From Mesotoga infera (GTDB lineage Bacteria > Thermotogota > Thermotogae > Petrotogales > Kosmotogaceae), in contig NZ_LS974202.1 in NCBI RefSeq assembly GCF_900157305.1, positions 2,666,001 through 2,730,000 on the forward strand: 64,000 nt of DNA, in the 5' to 3' direction. The position numbers and the translations under genes were made by a program. Below, piece after piece: positions 27,550 through 36,342 of this stretch. The notes under the pieces were generated by a model. The model was given only the letters and a program-made list of their open reading frames with translations, ran no database searches and had not been told where the DNA came from. Positions within the stretch are counted from its first letter, which is position 1; each line of letters begins with the position of its first letter.

Positions 27550-28857
27550 TTGCCGAAAGTACCGATAGAGGAAAATTACAATGAGAAAGACGAGTTTCGT
27601 TTCGATGGAAAGACGGCTCTGATACTCTCCGGCGGCGGCGCGAGGGGCAGCTACCAAATAGGCTGCTGGAAAGCCCTCAAGGACCATGGAATAGAGATAG
27701 CCGGTGTTTACGGTACCTCGGTAGGTTCGATAAACGCCGCGGCGGTCGCGATGAATAACTTCGAGTTGGCGGCTGAACTGTGGAAAAAAATAGATTATTC
27801 GACGGTGATGGAGATATCTCCTGAAGTGGAATCAGTAATTCAGATGGCCAAAGCCAAAGCAGGCATCAGAGAGGTCTTCATGGGTATCAAACTTCTTATG
27901 GATGGCCGAGGAATCGATATAACTCCCTTGAGGAGATACCTCCATTCCATGATCGATGAAGAGCGCATCAGAAGATCGGGTATCGATTTCGGATTGGTCA
28001 CATATTCCCTTAGCGAGATGAAACCGGTTATGCTTTACATAGACGAGATACCCCGCGGAATGCTCGTCGATTACATTCTTGCGAGCGCCAACTACCCCGT
28101 TTTCAAAAGAGAGGAGTTCGATCGCCGCAAATTCATAGACGGCGGGGTTTATATAAACATTCCCATAGACATGGCCAGAAAAAGGGGCTTTATAGACATG
28201 GTCATAATCGATATAGGCACCAAGAGCCTTATAGACAGACTTAGAGTTATAACCGGAGCCTTCGAAAAAGACAAAACCCTGTATATAAGGCCCAAAAGAC
28301 ACTTCGGCAGCCCTATGCAGTTCGAACGCGAGATAACAATGAAATATCTTGTCGAAGGCTACCTCGATACTCTGATGGCTCTGGGAATCGTTCAGGGCAG
28401 TTATACCTACATCTACGAGACAGAGGATCTGCTGGCGAGACTGTTCTGGTCCATAGACGAAGAAACGTTTTCCAGGGCGCTCGGTATTCTGAACATAGAG
28501 CGTAAGAAAACGGAAAGCCCCATGTACTTTTACTTCAAACAACTTCTGCCGCTTCTAGAAATTGGTCTCAAGACCTGCGGAAGCAAAGGCGTTCTGTGCG
28601 GGCTCGCCGATTACACCTTCGGGCTGATGGAGGTCGAAGAACTCGGGCTTTACTCCGGACTCGATTTTTTCGAAGCGATATCCGCAAGACCCCCGACCTC
28701 TTTAGAAAGCCTTCGCGGTGCCACAATCAACGAGATACCCCTTGCCGGCCTGCTGGAGATGTTATCGCTCGTGTACAGAAAGAGCCGGTTCAAGGTGAAA
28801 AGACCGGCCAGATTCGATCAATATCGGAGTAGCCTGGATTTCCTGGGAGCGAAGTGA
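27550..28857 (+). CDS. Patatin-like phospholipase/acylhydrolase
   Basis: A 435-residue protein with a patatin domain in the N-terminal two thirds. The oxyanion loop LSGGGARGSYQIG, the nucleophile elbow GTSVGSINA and the catalytic Asp in DGGVYINIP are intact, so it should be an active Ser-Asp acyl hydrolase on lipids. No signal peptide is seen. The C-terminal 130 residues are a helical part I do not recognise. The frame begins at GTG 27541, but GGGGTGA lies 8 bases before the TTG at 27550, which I choose. It runs convergent to uvrA with only 14 bases between stops. Confidence 0.87.
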   Translation: MPKVPIEENYNEKDEFRFDGKTALILSGGGARGSYQIGCWKALKDHGIEIAGVYGTSVGSINAAAVAMNNFELAAELWKKIDYSTVMEISPEVESVIQMAKAKAGIREVFMGIKLLMDGRGIDITPLRRYLHSMIDEERIRRSGIDFGLVTYSLSEMKPVMLYIDEIPRGMLVDYILASANYPVFKREEFDRRKFIDGGVYINIPIDMARKRGFIDMVIIDIGTKSLIDRLRVITGAFEKDKTLYIRPKRHFGSPMQFEREITMKYLVEGYLDTLMALGIVQGSYTYIYETEDLLARLFWSIDEETFSRALGILNIERKKTESPMYFYFKQLLPLLEIGLKTCGSKGVLCGLADYTFGLMEVEELGLYSGLDFFEAISARPPTSLESLRGATINEIPLAGLLEMLSLVYRKSRFKVKRPARFDQYRSSLDFLGAK

Positions 28858-28871
28858 AAATCCTGGCGCGA

Positions 28872-31703
28872 TCACCTGACGGGGTTCAACAACTTTCTCA
28901 AATAATAGCCGGTATGGCTGAACCTCGTCTCGGCCACTTCCTCGGGCGTCCCCGAGATCACGACCTCTCCCCCTCTGGCTCCTCCTTCCGGTCCGAGGTC
29001 TATTATATAATCGGCGTTCTTTATAACGTCCATGTTGTGTTCCACCACAACCACGGTGTTTCCGAGTTCGACCAGCCTCTTGAGGACTTTCACCAGTTTT
29101 GACACATCGTCAAAGTGAAGTCCTGTGGTGGGCTCGTCGAGAATGTAGAAGGTACTGCCGGTAGATTTTTTCTTCAATTCCGAAGCCAGTTTTATTCTCT
29201 GTGCCTCTCCTCCAGAAAGCGTGGTCGCTGGCTGGCCAAGCCTTATATAACCCAGTCCGACATCGTTGAGCAGCTCCAGTATCCTGTTGAGAACCGGTAT
29301 TCTTTCGAAAAAAGAAGTGGCCTCTTCCACAGTCATGTTCAAAACATCCGAGATCGATCTACCCCTATATTTTATCTCCATGGTCTCTTTATTGTAGCGA
29401 CGGCCTTTACAGACATCGCACTCCACGTAAACATCCGGCAGGAACTGCATCTCGATCTTTATCATTCCATGTCCCTGGCAGGCTTCACACCTTCCTCCTT
29501 TAACATTGAAGGAGAACCGCCCTTTCGAGTAGCCTCTCGCTCTTGCCTCTTGCGTTTTAGCGAATAGATCCCTAACGAAATCGAAGAGACCGGTATAGGT
29601 AGCCGGGTTGGATCTCGGCGTTCTACCTATGGGGCTTTGGTCTATAACTATTACGCTGTCGATCGCTTCCCAGCCTTCGAGGCTGGCTCCGGTATCTATC
29701 GGGGTTTTGGAGTTGCCCAGACGGTTTTTTAAAGAGGGGTAAACCGTGTCCATCACCAGTGAACTCTTGCCACTGCCGGAGACCCCCGTAACAGTTATGA
29801 ACCTACCCAGGGGAAAGGCGACGTCTATGTTTTTCAGATTGTTGCGCGATGCTCCCCTTACTGTCAACCAGCCGCGATCGCCGTTGCCGGCGACTTCAAG
29901 CCTCGGGACTGAACACTCACCTTTTAGATACCTTCCCGTCAGAGATCTTTCAGGAGGATCTTCGATGAGTCTCTGCGTAGGGCCCTGATATACTATCTCT
30001 CCGCCGTGAACACCCGCTCCCGGCCCCACATCCACAATGTAATCGGAACTTCTTATAACTTCTTCGTCATGTTCGACTACTATCACCGTGTTTCCCAGGT
30101 CGCGCAGGTTCTTGAGAGTTTTGATAAGTCTATCGTTGTCTCGGGAATGGAGACCGATGGTCGGTTCGTCCAGTACGTAGGTAACTCCGGTGAGACCCGA
30201 GCCAATCTGCGTGGCCAACCTTATTCTTTGGGACTCCCCGCCGGATAGCGTCATCGCGTATCTTGAGAGCGTAATATAATCTAAACCGACATCTATCAGA
30301 AACTTCAATCTCTTCTCGATCTCGCCCATGAGTTCGCCGACTATCTCGAACTGGTGTTCGCTGAGGTGTATTTCCTGCACAAAATCGAAGAGCTCCTGGA
30401 TCGTCATATCGGAAATTGATGCGATATTCCTGTCCTTGAGTGTAACGGCCAGAGCCTCGGGGCGCAGCCGCTGCCCGTTGCACTGAGTGCAGGTTTGCTG
30501 AACCATGAAACTGCTCTCCATCCAGTAGCGCATTTCTTCGGACTGGGTTTCCTGGTATCGCCTCTTGAGGTTGTTGATAACACCTTCGTAAGGCCTTTTC
30601 AATTCGTAGGTCAGTCTTTCCGATTTGTACTTCATGGTTATGTCATCGGTTGTGCCAAAGAGCAGGGCATTTTTCACGTCTTCTCGCAAATCTTTGAAAG
30701 GTTTATCTGGAGAATCCCCGAGCGATTCGATAACCCTGATCAACATCTTCATGGTGAAACTGTCCTGTGACCCAGAGATAGCTTTGAAGGCACCTTTTAG
30801 TACGCTCAGATCTTCGTTGACGACTAGATCCCTGGAGAATTCCATTGTATACCCCAGGCCATGACATCTAGGACAGGCACCAAAAGGATTGTTGAAGGAG
30901 AAGATTTTGGGGCTTATCTCAGGAAGGCTTATCCCACAGACCGGGCAGGCAAAGTTCTCGCTGAAGATCTTTCTCTCCTCTGTTTCTATCAAACCCACCT
31001 CCACGAATCCGTTCCCTTCGTGGAGTGCCATCTCTACGCTGTCGGCGATTCTCGAGGCGTTCTCTCTCTCGACTTTCAACCTGTCGATCACCAGGCTTAT
31101 TGTGTGTCTCTTGTTCTTGTCTAGTTTTAAATCCTCTTCGAGATCGTAGATATGATCGTCGATCTCCACGCGCACGTAACCCTTCTTTCTGAGATTCTCC
31201 AACTCCTTCTTGAATTCGCCTTTCTTCTCCTTGCAAATCGGTGAGTATATGGCTATTCTAGAACCTTCGGAGAACTCTTTGAAGATACCCTCCACTATCT
31301 CGTCGAGACTCTGTCGCTGAACTGTTCTTCCGCATGAAGGACAATGTGGCACGCCGACACGCGCGTAAAGAATTCTCAAATGATCGTGGATCTCCGTTAC
31401 CGTTCCGACAGTGGATCTTGGGTTGTGACTGACGGTCTTCTGTTCTATGGCTATTGCAGGCGAAAGCCCTTCGATGCTCTCTACATCGGGTCTTTTCAGT
31501 TCACCCAGAAACTGTCTAGCGTAGGTTGAAAGCGATTCTAAATACCGTCTCTGACCTTCGGCGTAAATGGTATCCAGTGCGAGTGAAGATTTGCCAGAAC
31601 CGGAAAGGCCGGTTATGATCGTTAACGAGTTTTTGGGTATTTCGACGTTCACGTTCTTCAGATTGTGGACTCTGGCCCCCTTGACAGATATGTATCTATC
31701 CAT
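28872..31703 (-). CDS. uvrA: Excinuclease ABC subunit A
   Basis: UvrA is the damage-recognition ATPase of nucleotide excision repair. The 943-residue protein has two ABC modules: Walker [14 protein letters not shown] near the N-terminus with signature LSGGESQRI, and [13 protein letters not shown] in the second half with LSGGEAQRI. Zinc modules show CPSCG and CPVCG in the first half and CEACQGHG with CDVCKGRRY in the second. The frame is open to 31727, but GAGGAG precedes the ATG at 31703, giving the normal [15 protein letters not shown] start and an 8-base overlap with glmM. Confidence 0.97.
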   Translation of the reverse strand: MDRYISVKGARVHNLKNVNVEIPKNSLTIITGLSGSGKSSLALDTIYAEGQRRYLESLSTYARQFLGELKRPDVESIEGLSPAIAIEQKTVSHNPRSTVGTVTEIHDHLRILYARVGVPHCPSCGRTVQRQSLDEIVEGIFKEFSEGSRIAIYSPICKEKKGEFKKELENLRKKGYVRVEIDDHIYDLEEDLKLDKNKRHTISLVIDRLKVERENASRIADSVEMALHEGNGFVEVGLIETEERKIFSENFACPVCGISLPEISPKIFSFNNPFGACPRCHGLGYTMEFSRDLVVNEDLSVLKGAFKAISGSQDSFTMKMLIRVIESLGDSPDKPFKDLREDVKNALLFGTTDDITMKYKSERLTYELKRPYEGVINNLKRRYQETQSEEMRYWMESSFMVQQTCTQCNGQRLRPEALAVTLKDRNIASISDMTIQELFDFVQEIHLSEHQFEIVGELMGEIEKRLKFLIDVGLDYITLSRYAMTLSGGESQRIRLATQIGSGLTGVTYVLDEPTIGLHSRDNDRLIKTLKNLRDLGNTVIVVEHDEEVIRSSDYIVDVGPGAGVHGGEIVYQGPTQRLIEDPPERSLTGRYLKGECSVPRLEVAGNGDRGWLTVRGASRNNLKNIDVAFPLGRFITVTGVSGSGKSSLVMDTVYPSLKNRLGNSKTPIDTGASLEGWEAIDSVIVIDQSPIGRTPRSNPATYTGLFDFVRDLFAKTQEARARGYSKGRFSFNVKGGRCEACQGHGMIKIEMQFLPDVYVECDVCKGRRYNKETMEIKYRGRSISDVLNMTVEEATSFFERIPVLNRILELLNDVGLGYIRLGQPATTLSGGEAQRIKLASELKKKSTGSTFYILDEPTTGLHFDDVSKLVKVLKRLVELGNTVVVVEHNMDVIKNADYIIDLGPEGGARGGEVVISGTPEEVAETRFSHTGYYLRKLLNPVR

Positions 31704-33012
31704 TGCTGCACTCCTCGACGAGCTCAACGAGCTCTTGACAGGTCTCCTCCACTTCGTGCGAATCGACGCCTTCGACCATCACTCTCACATACGGTTCGGT
31801 GCCCGATGGACGTAATACTATACGCAGATCGCTCTTGCATTCGAGTTCGCAGAGTCTTGTCTTAAGCTTTTCACACTCCATGACGCCTTTTTTATCGGAA
31901 ACAGGCACGTTCTTGAGCAGCTGGGGAAACACCGGGAACTCCTTAAGGAAGTCCTCTAGAGTTTCACCGAGCTCACTCAGAGTATTTAACGTTTCCAGTG
32001 AAGTTATCAGACCGTCTCCGGTAGTACTTCTGTCCAGGAATATGATGTGTCCGGACTGCTCTCCGCCCAGAACACCGCCGGTCTGTAGCATTCTCTCAAG
32101 AACGTATTTATCGCCGACCTTTGTTCTCTCCAGACCGATTCCTCTGCCGGAGAGATACTTCTCGAAACCGAGGTTGGACATCACTGTCGCAACGACGCGG
32201 TTGCCCTTCAATCTACCCTGCCTGACCATTTTTCTCGAATTGAGGGCCATTAGCATATCGCCGTCCACAACACGCGAACCCTGAAGAACGAAAAGGCATC
32301 TGTCGGCATCGCCATCGAAGAGTATTCCGACCTCTCTTTCCCCGAGAGCCGCTCCAATGAACTCCGGGTGAAGTGAGCCACACCCATCGTTGATGTTTAT
32401 GCCGTTGGGCTCCATACAGATGAATCGGGCTTCTATGCCGAGTTCATTATAGACAGGTTCGACGACCGTAGTGATTGCGCCGTTCGCCCCGTCGAGAACG
32501 AGCTCATTATCGGGGAATTTCTGGCCTGTGAAGATCTTTATGATGTAATCTATGTACTCCTCACGATAAGATGTGACTGTGCGTGTCTTCCCAACACCTG
32601 AATAAACGGTATAATGGAAGGGTTTGTTCACTATGAGATTTTCGATCTCGACCTCGTCTTCATCAGAGATTTTCATCCCTTTGGCCAGTACTTTTATACC
32701 ATTGTAAACTGCCGGATTGTGGGAAGCCGAGATAACCGCTCCGATAGTGTCCAATTTCCTGGTTATATACGCCAGCGAAGGTGTCGGCATAACGCCAGCA
32801 AAGTCGACGTTCATGCCTGCTGAAGCGGCTCCCGCGGCCAGTGCGTTTTCTAAAAGATCGCCCGAGCTCCTGGTGTCTTTGGCAATGATAAAGTTCCTAT
32901 ATTTTCCGAGATAGTATCTCCCTATGGCGTTTCCAAGCTTCATTGCGAGTTCTGCAGTCAATTCTTCGTTTATAACCCCCCTGATACCGTCTGTACCGAA
33001 GAGTTTCTTCAT
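31696..33012 (-). CDS. glmM: Phosphoglucosamine mutase
   Basis: GlmM converts glucosamine 6-phosphate to glucosamine 1-phosphate for UDP-GlcNAc and peptidoglycan synthesis. The N-terminus [12 protein letters not shown], the phosphoserine loop [14 protein letters not shown], the metal loop DGDADRCLF, the sugar-binding GEQSGHI and the phosphate-binding [12 protein letters not shown] are all present in 438 residues. The frame extends to 33036, but the typical start is the ATG at 33012 with a GGGGG-rich site upstream. It is co-transcribed with uvrA. A TTGTGT/TATAGA pair 18 bases apart just upstream may be its promoter. Confidence 0.96.
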   Translation of the reverse strand: MKKLFGTDGIRGVINEELTAELAMKLGNAIGRYYLGKYRNFIIAKDTRSSGDLLENALAAGAASAGMNVDFAGVMPTPSLAYITRKLDTIGAVISASHNPAVYNGIKVLAKGMKISDEDEVEIENLIVNKPFHYTVYSGVGKTRTVTSYREEYIDYIIKIFTGQKFPDNELVLDGANGAITTVVEPVYNELGIEARFICMEPNGININDGCGSLHPEFIGAALGEREVGILFDGDADRCLFVLQGSRVVDGDMLMALNSRKMVRQGRLKGNRVVATVMSNLGFEKYLSGRGIGLERTKVGDKYVLERMLQTGGVLGGEQSGHIIFLDRSTTGDGLITSLETLNTLSELGETLEDFLKEFPVFPQLLKNVPVSDKKGVMECEKLKTRLCELECKSDLRIVLRPSGTEPYVRVMVEGVDSHEVEETCQELVELVEECSNG

Positions 33013-33072
33013 CTTTTCGCCCCCGATAATCAACATTTCTATACCTATCCTTTAGTTTACCACACAATTGCG

Positions 33073-33101
33073 TTGACAACTTTAACTACGGTCTATATAA
33101 T
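33073..33101 (+). promoter_or_regulatory. Consensus promoter of tRNA-Ser
   Basis: A perfect TTGACA (33073-33078), 17-base spacer and perfect TATAAT (33096-33101). The start would fall within a few bases of the tRNA 5' end. It is back to back with the glmM-uvrA unit. Confidence 0.92.
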
Positions 33102-33111
33102 TGTCTGTGTT

Positions 33112-33202
33112 GGAGAGATGGCCGAGCGGTCGAAGGCGTACGCCTGGAGAGCGTATGACGAGCAAAACTCGTCCGTGGGTTCAAATCCCACTCTCTCCGC
33201 CA
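33112..33202 (+). tRNA. tRNA-Ser (GGA anticodon)
   Basis: A 91-base tRNA with a long variable arm as in serine tRNAs. The acceptor GGAGAGA pairs with TCTCTCC, the anticodon stem TACGC/GCGTA holds loop CTGGAGA with anticodon GGA, the variable arm GACGAG/CTCGTC forms a stem, and the T arm has GGTTCAAATCC. Discriminator G and an encoded CCA end it at 33202. Confidence 0.95.
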
Positions 33203-33214
33203 TTAAAAAGGCAG

Positions 33215-33237
33215 CCCGTCTTCATGACGGGTTTTTC
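33215..33237 (+). terminator. Terminator after tRNA-Ser
   Basis: CCCGTC and GACGGG form a stem around TTCAT, followed by five T bases. It ends the tRNA transcript 13 bases after the gene and before ksgA. Confidence 0.85.
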
Positions 33238-33286
33238 CTTCTGGGCATACATTTTGAACAGATTGAACAGGACTGGAGGAGGTTAC

Positions 33287-34126
33287 TTGGCCAAAGATAG
33301 CGTGAATATCAGACTCAACACGGCTTTGGGACAGAATTTTCTGAAAAATGACAGGATCGCCAGGAAAATGGCCGAATTCATAGACCTACCAGTTGGTTCT
33401 ACCGTCATAGAAATAGGCGTAGGTTCGGGAATATTGACCAGAGTCCTTCTAGAACGCGGCTTCGCCGTTGTAGGTTTCGAACTGGACAGAAGATTCGTTG
33501 AAGTCAATCACAAGCTAGAAGGACCCGCCTGCAAACTGATATACGAAGATTTCTTGAAGGCCGATCTCGGTTCTATTCCCGACTATGTAGCTTATGTCGC
33601 GAACATTCCTTACTACATAACCTCACCAATAATCGAAAGGATCATGTTCGAAGGCCCGCGTTTTTCAAGTGCGTTGCTCATGGTGCAGAAGGAGTATGCA
33701 GAAAGACTGACTGCGTCAGCCGGGACCAAAGAATACGGCGTTCTCACAGTAAACGTGAATACCTTCGCCACGGTCAGGGAGCTTTTCCAGGTTTCAAGAA
33801 GCGAGTTTATACCCCATCCAGAAGTGGATTCTACGGTCATAGAGCTTCGACTCCTGGAAAGGCTTGAAGAGTTGCCCGATAGAGACGGTTACAGGGCTTT
33901 TATTAGGCATTGCTTTTCTCAGAGAAGGAAGAAGCTAACCAATAACCTCAAGTCCTTGATTGACTCGCCCGATGAACTTCTCCTCTCCTGTGGAATAGAT
34001 ACCTCGGTAAGGGCCGAGGAACTTTCGATAAACCAATTCAAGAAGCTTTATAGCCTTTACACCCTTCAAAGAGAAGCCGGGCATGGGCCGGAAAACAGGA
34101 GCGATCGTGAACCGGGATCTCTTTGA
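33287..34126 (+). CDS. ksgA: 16S rRNA dimethyladenosine transferase
   Basis: KsgA (RsmA) dimethylates two adenines near the 3' end of 16S rRNA during small-subunit assembly. The 279-residue protein has GQNFLKN at the N-terminus, the SAM motif VIEIGVGSGILT, the catalytic NIPYYITSPI and the C-terminal SQRRKKLTNNL. A longer frame reaching back through the tRNA to 33101 is false; GGAGGAGG lies 5 bases before the TTG at 33287. The end overlaps the next gene. Confidence 0.95.
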   Translation: MAKDSVNIRLNTALGQNFLKNDRIARKMAEFIDLPVGSTVIEIGVGSGILTRVLLERGFAVVGFELDRRFVEVNHKLEGPACKLIYEDFLKADLGSIPDYVAYVANIPYYITSPIIERIMFEGPRFSSALLMVQKEYAERLTASAGTKEYGVLTVNVNTFATVRELFQVSRSEFIPHPEVDSTVIELRLLERLEELPDRDGYRAFIRHCFSQRRKKLTNNLKSLIDSPDELLLSCGIDTSVRAEELSINQFKKLYSLYTLQREAGHGPENRSDREPGSL

Positions 34127-35816
34127 TAGAATACTCAACTTTCTGATGGAAGGCATAATAGTCATCGATGCCACTGGTAAGATCATTTTCATAAATGAAG
34201 AGGCTTTGAAAATAGTCGGACTCACCAGAGACAGGGCAGAAAACCGCCTCATAATCGATACCATACCCAATACCAGATTACATATCGTTCTCCAGAGCGG
34301 CACTCCCGAAATAAACAGGATTCAGTATCTGGGGGACAAAACTATCGTAACCTCCCGCTTCCCTCTTATGGACGAGAGCGGAAAAGTCTATGCCGCTATG
34401 GCCATCTTTCGCGACATGACGAACGTGGAAAAGATGGCCGAGGAGGTCATCAACCACAAAGAGATGGAGTCTCTTTTGACCGGCATTATCGATGCCACCT
34501 ACGATGCGATATCTGTCGCCGATGAAAAGGGCAAAATTGTGCTGGTCAACAAGGCTTATACTAGAATCACAGGCATGAGCGCAGAATACGTCATAGGAAA
34601 GATGGCCACTGTCGACATTGCAGAAGGGTCGTCACTACACATGGAAGTGGCGAGGATCAGAGAACCCGTCTTCAACGCGAAATTAAAAGTCGGGCCGGGG
34701 AAAAAGGACGTCATAGTGAACGTAACTCCGCTTCTTGTCAAAGGAAAATTCAAAGGCAGCGTTGGAGTAATCCATGATATATCGGAAATTGAACGACTCG
34801 CAAAGGAACTCGAAGATGCAAGACGACTTCTGAGATACGTAAAAGCCAAATACACCTTCGATGATATCGCCGGCTCCTCACCGCTCATGAAAATTGCGAA
34901 AGAACAGGCCCGCAAAGTATCCAGAACGCGCGCCACCGTACTACTGAACGGGCAGAGCGGAACCGGAAAGGAACTCTTCGCACATGCCATACACAACTCC
35001 AGCGACAGACGCGACGCAAATTTTATCAGCGTCAATTGTGCAGCCCTTCCCGAAACCCTGCTCGAGTCGGAACTGTTCGGTTATGTTGAGGGAGCCTTCA
35101 CCGGTGCCATACGCGGGGGCAAGAAGGGGTTGCTTCAGGAAGCTAACGGTGGAACGGTCTTCCTCGATGAAGTTGGAAAGATGAACCTCTCGGTGCAGTC
35201 GAAGTTTTTAAGGTTTCTTCAGGACCACGAAATCAAGCCTGTCGGCGGAAACAAATCAGTGAAGCTAGACGTTCGGATAATCGCAGCGACTAACTTAGAG
35301 CTCGACAAACTGGTGGAAGAGGGGAGGTTCCTCTCAGACTTATACTACCGGCTCAACGTGGTGCCTATCGTAATCCCAGCGCTCAAAAATCATCTCGAAG
35401 ACATACCCGAAATAGTACATACAATAATAATGCGCCTCAACCAGGAGTATGGCAGAATGGTTGAAAGAATCGAACCGGCTGCATTGAATTTGCTTCAAAA
35501 GCATGATTGGCCCGGAAACGTAAGGGAGCTGGAAAACGTCATAGGCAGAGCCATCATCAACATGGAGCCAGACGAGCACACAATCAAAACATCACACCTT
35601 CAGGGACTCTCTGTCGTATCGGAAAGACGCGATTTACTGCCGGAGGGCGATCTCGAGAAGATGATGAGTGACTACGAAAAGCGAGTCATCGTTGCCGCGC
35701 TGGATAAAAACGACTGGAACAAGACTGCGACAGCCAAAGAACTGGGAATAAGTATCAGGAATCTATACTATAAGATCGAAAGGTACGGAATACGTGACAA
35801 CAAAGGTTCCGGATGA
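34107..35816 (+). CDS. PAS-domain sigma-54 activator
   Basis: A sigma-54-dependent enhancer-binding protein of 569 residues. Two PAS domains (about 10-110 and 130-235 of the longer frame) would sense a small molecule or redox state. The AAA+ module follows with Walker A GQSGTGKELF, the sigma-54 contact loop GAFTGA and Walker B GTVFLDEVG, then a Fis-type helix-turn-helix (AKELGISIRNLYYKI). There is no receiver domain, so the PAS part is the input. The frame begins at ATG 34083, but AGGAG sits 6 bases before the GTG at 34107; either start overlaps ksgA. No target promoter was recognised in the window. Confidence 0.88.
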   Translation: MNRDLFDRILNFLMEGIIVIDATGKIIFINEEALKIVGLTRDRAENRLIIDTIPNTRLHIVLQSGTPEINRIQYLGDKTIVTSRFPLMDESGKVYAAMAIFRDMTNVEKMAEEVINHKEMESLLTGIIDATYDAISVADEKGKIVLVNKAYTRITGMSAEYVIGKMATVDIAEGSSLHMEVARIREPVFNAKLKVGPGKKDVIVNVTPLLVKGKFKGSVGVIHDISEIERLAKELEDARRLLRYVKAKYTFDDIAGSSPLMKIAKEQARKVSRTRATVLLNGQSGTGKELFAHAIHNSSDRRDANFISVNCAALPETLLESELFGYVEGAFTGAIRGGKKGLLQEANGGTVFLDEVGKMNLSVQSKFLRFLQDHEIKPVGGNKSVKLDVRIIAATNLELDKLVEEGRFLSDLYYRLNVVPIVIPALKNHLEDIPEIVHTIIMRLNQEYGRMVERIEPAALNLLQKHDWPGNVRELENVIGRAIINMEPDEHTIKTSHLQGLSVVSERRDLLPEGDLEKMMSDYEKRVIVAALDKNDWNKTATAKELGISIRNLYYKIERYGIRDNKGSG

Positions 35817-35822
35817 TATAAT
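35794..35822 (+). promoter_or_regulatory. Promoter of tmRNA
   Basis: GTGACA (35794-35799), 17-base spacer and TATAAT (35817-35822) preceded by TGA, so both -35 and an extended -10 are present. Most of it lies within the 3' end of the sigma-54 activator gene. The tmRNA 5' end is 9 bases downstream. Confidence 0.8.
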
Positions 35823-35830
35823 AAAAAATT

Positions 35831-36181
35831 GGGGGCGAAACGGTTTCGACGGGGTCAACGCACCTGCAGGAGCGAGTCGAGGTTCCGGAGCCGCGTTAAA
35901 AAACCGGACAAATAGAAATGCCAACAATGAATTTGCTCTTGCTGCTTAATAATTAGTAAGTAGCCGCTCTATCGGCTTTGTGGTTCGATGGGTCGAGATG
36001 AGCGTCAGAAAATCGAACTTAACCTGTGCCTTAGCTCCGAAGGTTCGGGGACATTCAGGAGCTCGGATGGTCGGACTCTGCCAGTGTAGTCTTGGCCGTT
36101 GACGATGATCACTGGCTGCGCTCGGAGACCCTGCAGGGAACTTGGTTTCGGACGCGAGTTCGACTCTCGCCGCCTCCACCA
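35831..36181 (+). ncRNA. ssrA: Transfer-messenger RNA (tmRNA)
   Basis: The 351-base gene has the tRNA-like ends of tmRNA: 5' GGGGGCG pairs with 3' CGCCTCC, followed by A and an encoded CCA, and the T arm has GAGTTCGACTCTC. Inside is the tag reading frame starting at GCC 35920, which reads ANNEFALAA and ends with TAA at 35949. It frees stalled ribosomes and marks their products for proteolysis. Pseudoknot stems were not worked out. A strong terminator follows. Confidence 0.95.
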
Positions 36182-36246
36182 TCATGACTAAACATCCATC
36201 TAGCCTAGACGTTGCTTTGGAACGAATACGGAATTTGTTGGCTTAA

Positions 36247-36281
36247 CCTCACACAAAATAATTGTGTGAGGTTTTGCTTTT
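36247..36281 (+). terminator. Terminator of tmRNA
   Basis: CCTCACACAA pairs perfectly with TTGTGTGAGG around a 5-base loop, followed by TTTTGCTTTT. Confidence 0.88.
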
Positions 36282-36342
36282 CAAAAGAACTAGGAGTTGA
36301 GGTTACGAATTGAACACTCCTGATTATCTAACCCCATTTCTC

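Noticed and set aside
33101-33286. N-terminal extension of KsgA
   Set aside because: The extended frame reads through tRNA-Ser and its terminator; the ribosome site before TTG 33287 defines the true start.
36282-36342. Terminator for the glycosyltransferase gene
   Set aside because: AGGAGT and ACTCCT could pair across an 18-base loop and a few T bases follow on the minus strand, but the stem is only six pairs and too weak to call.
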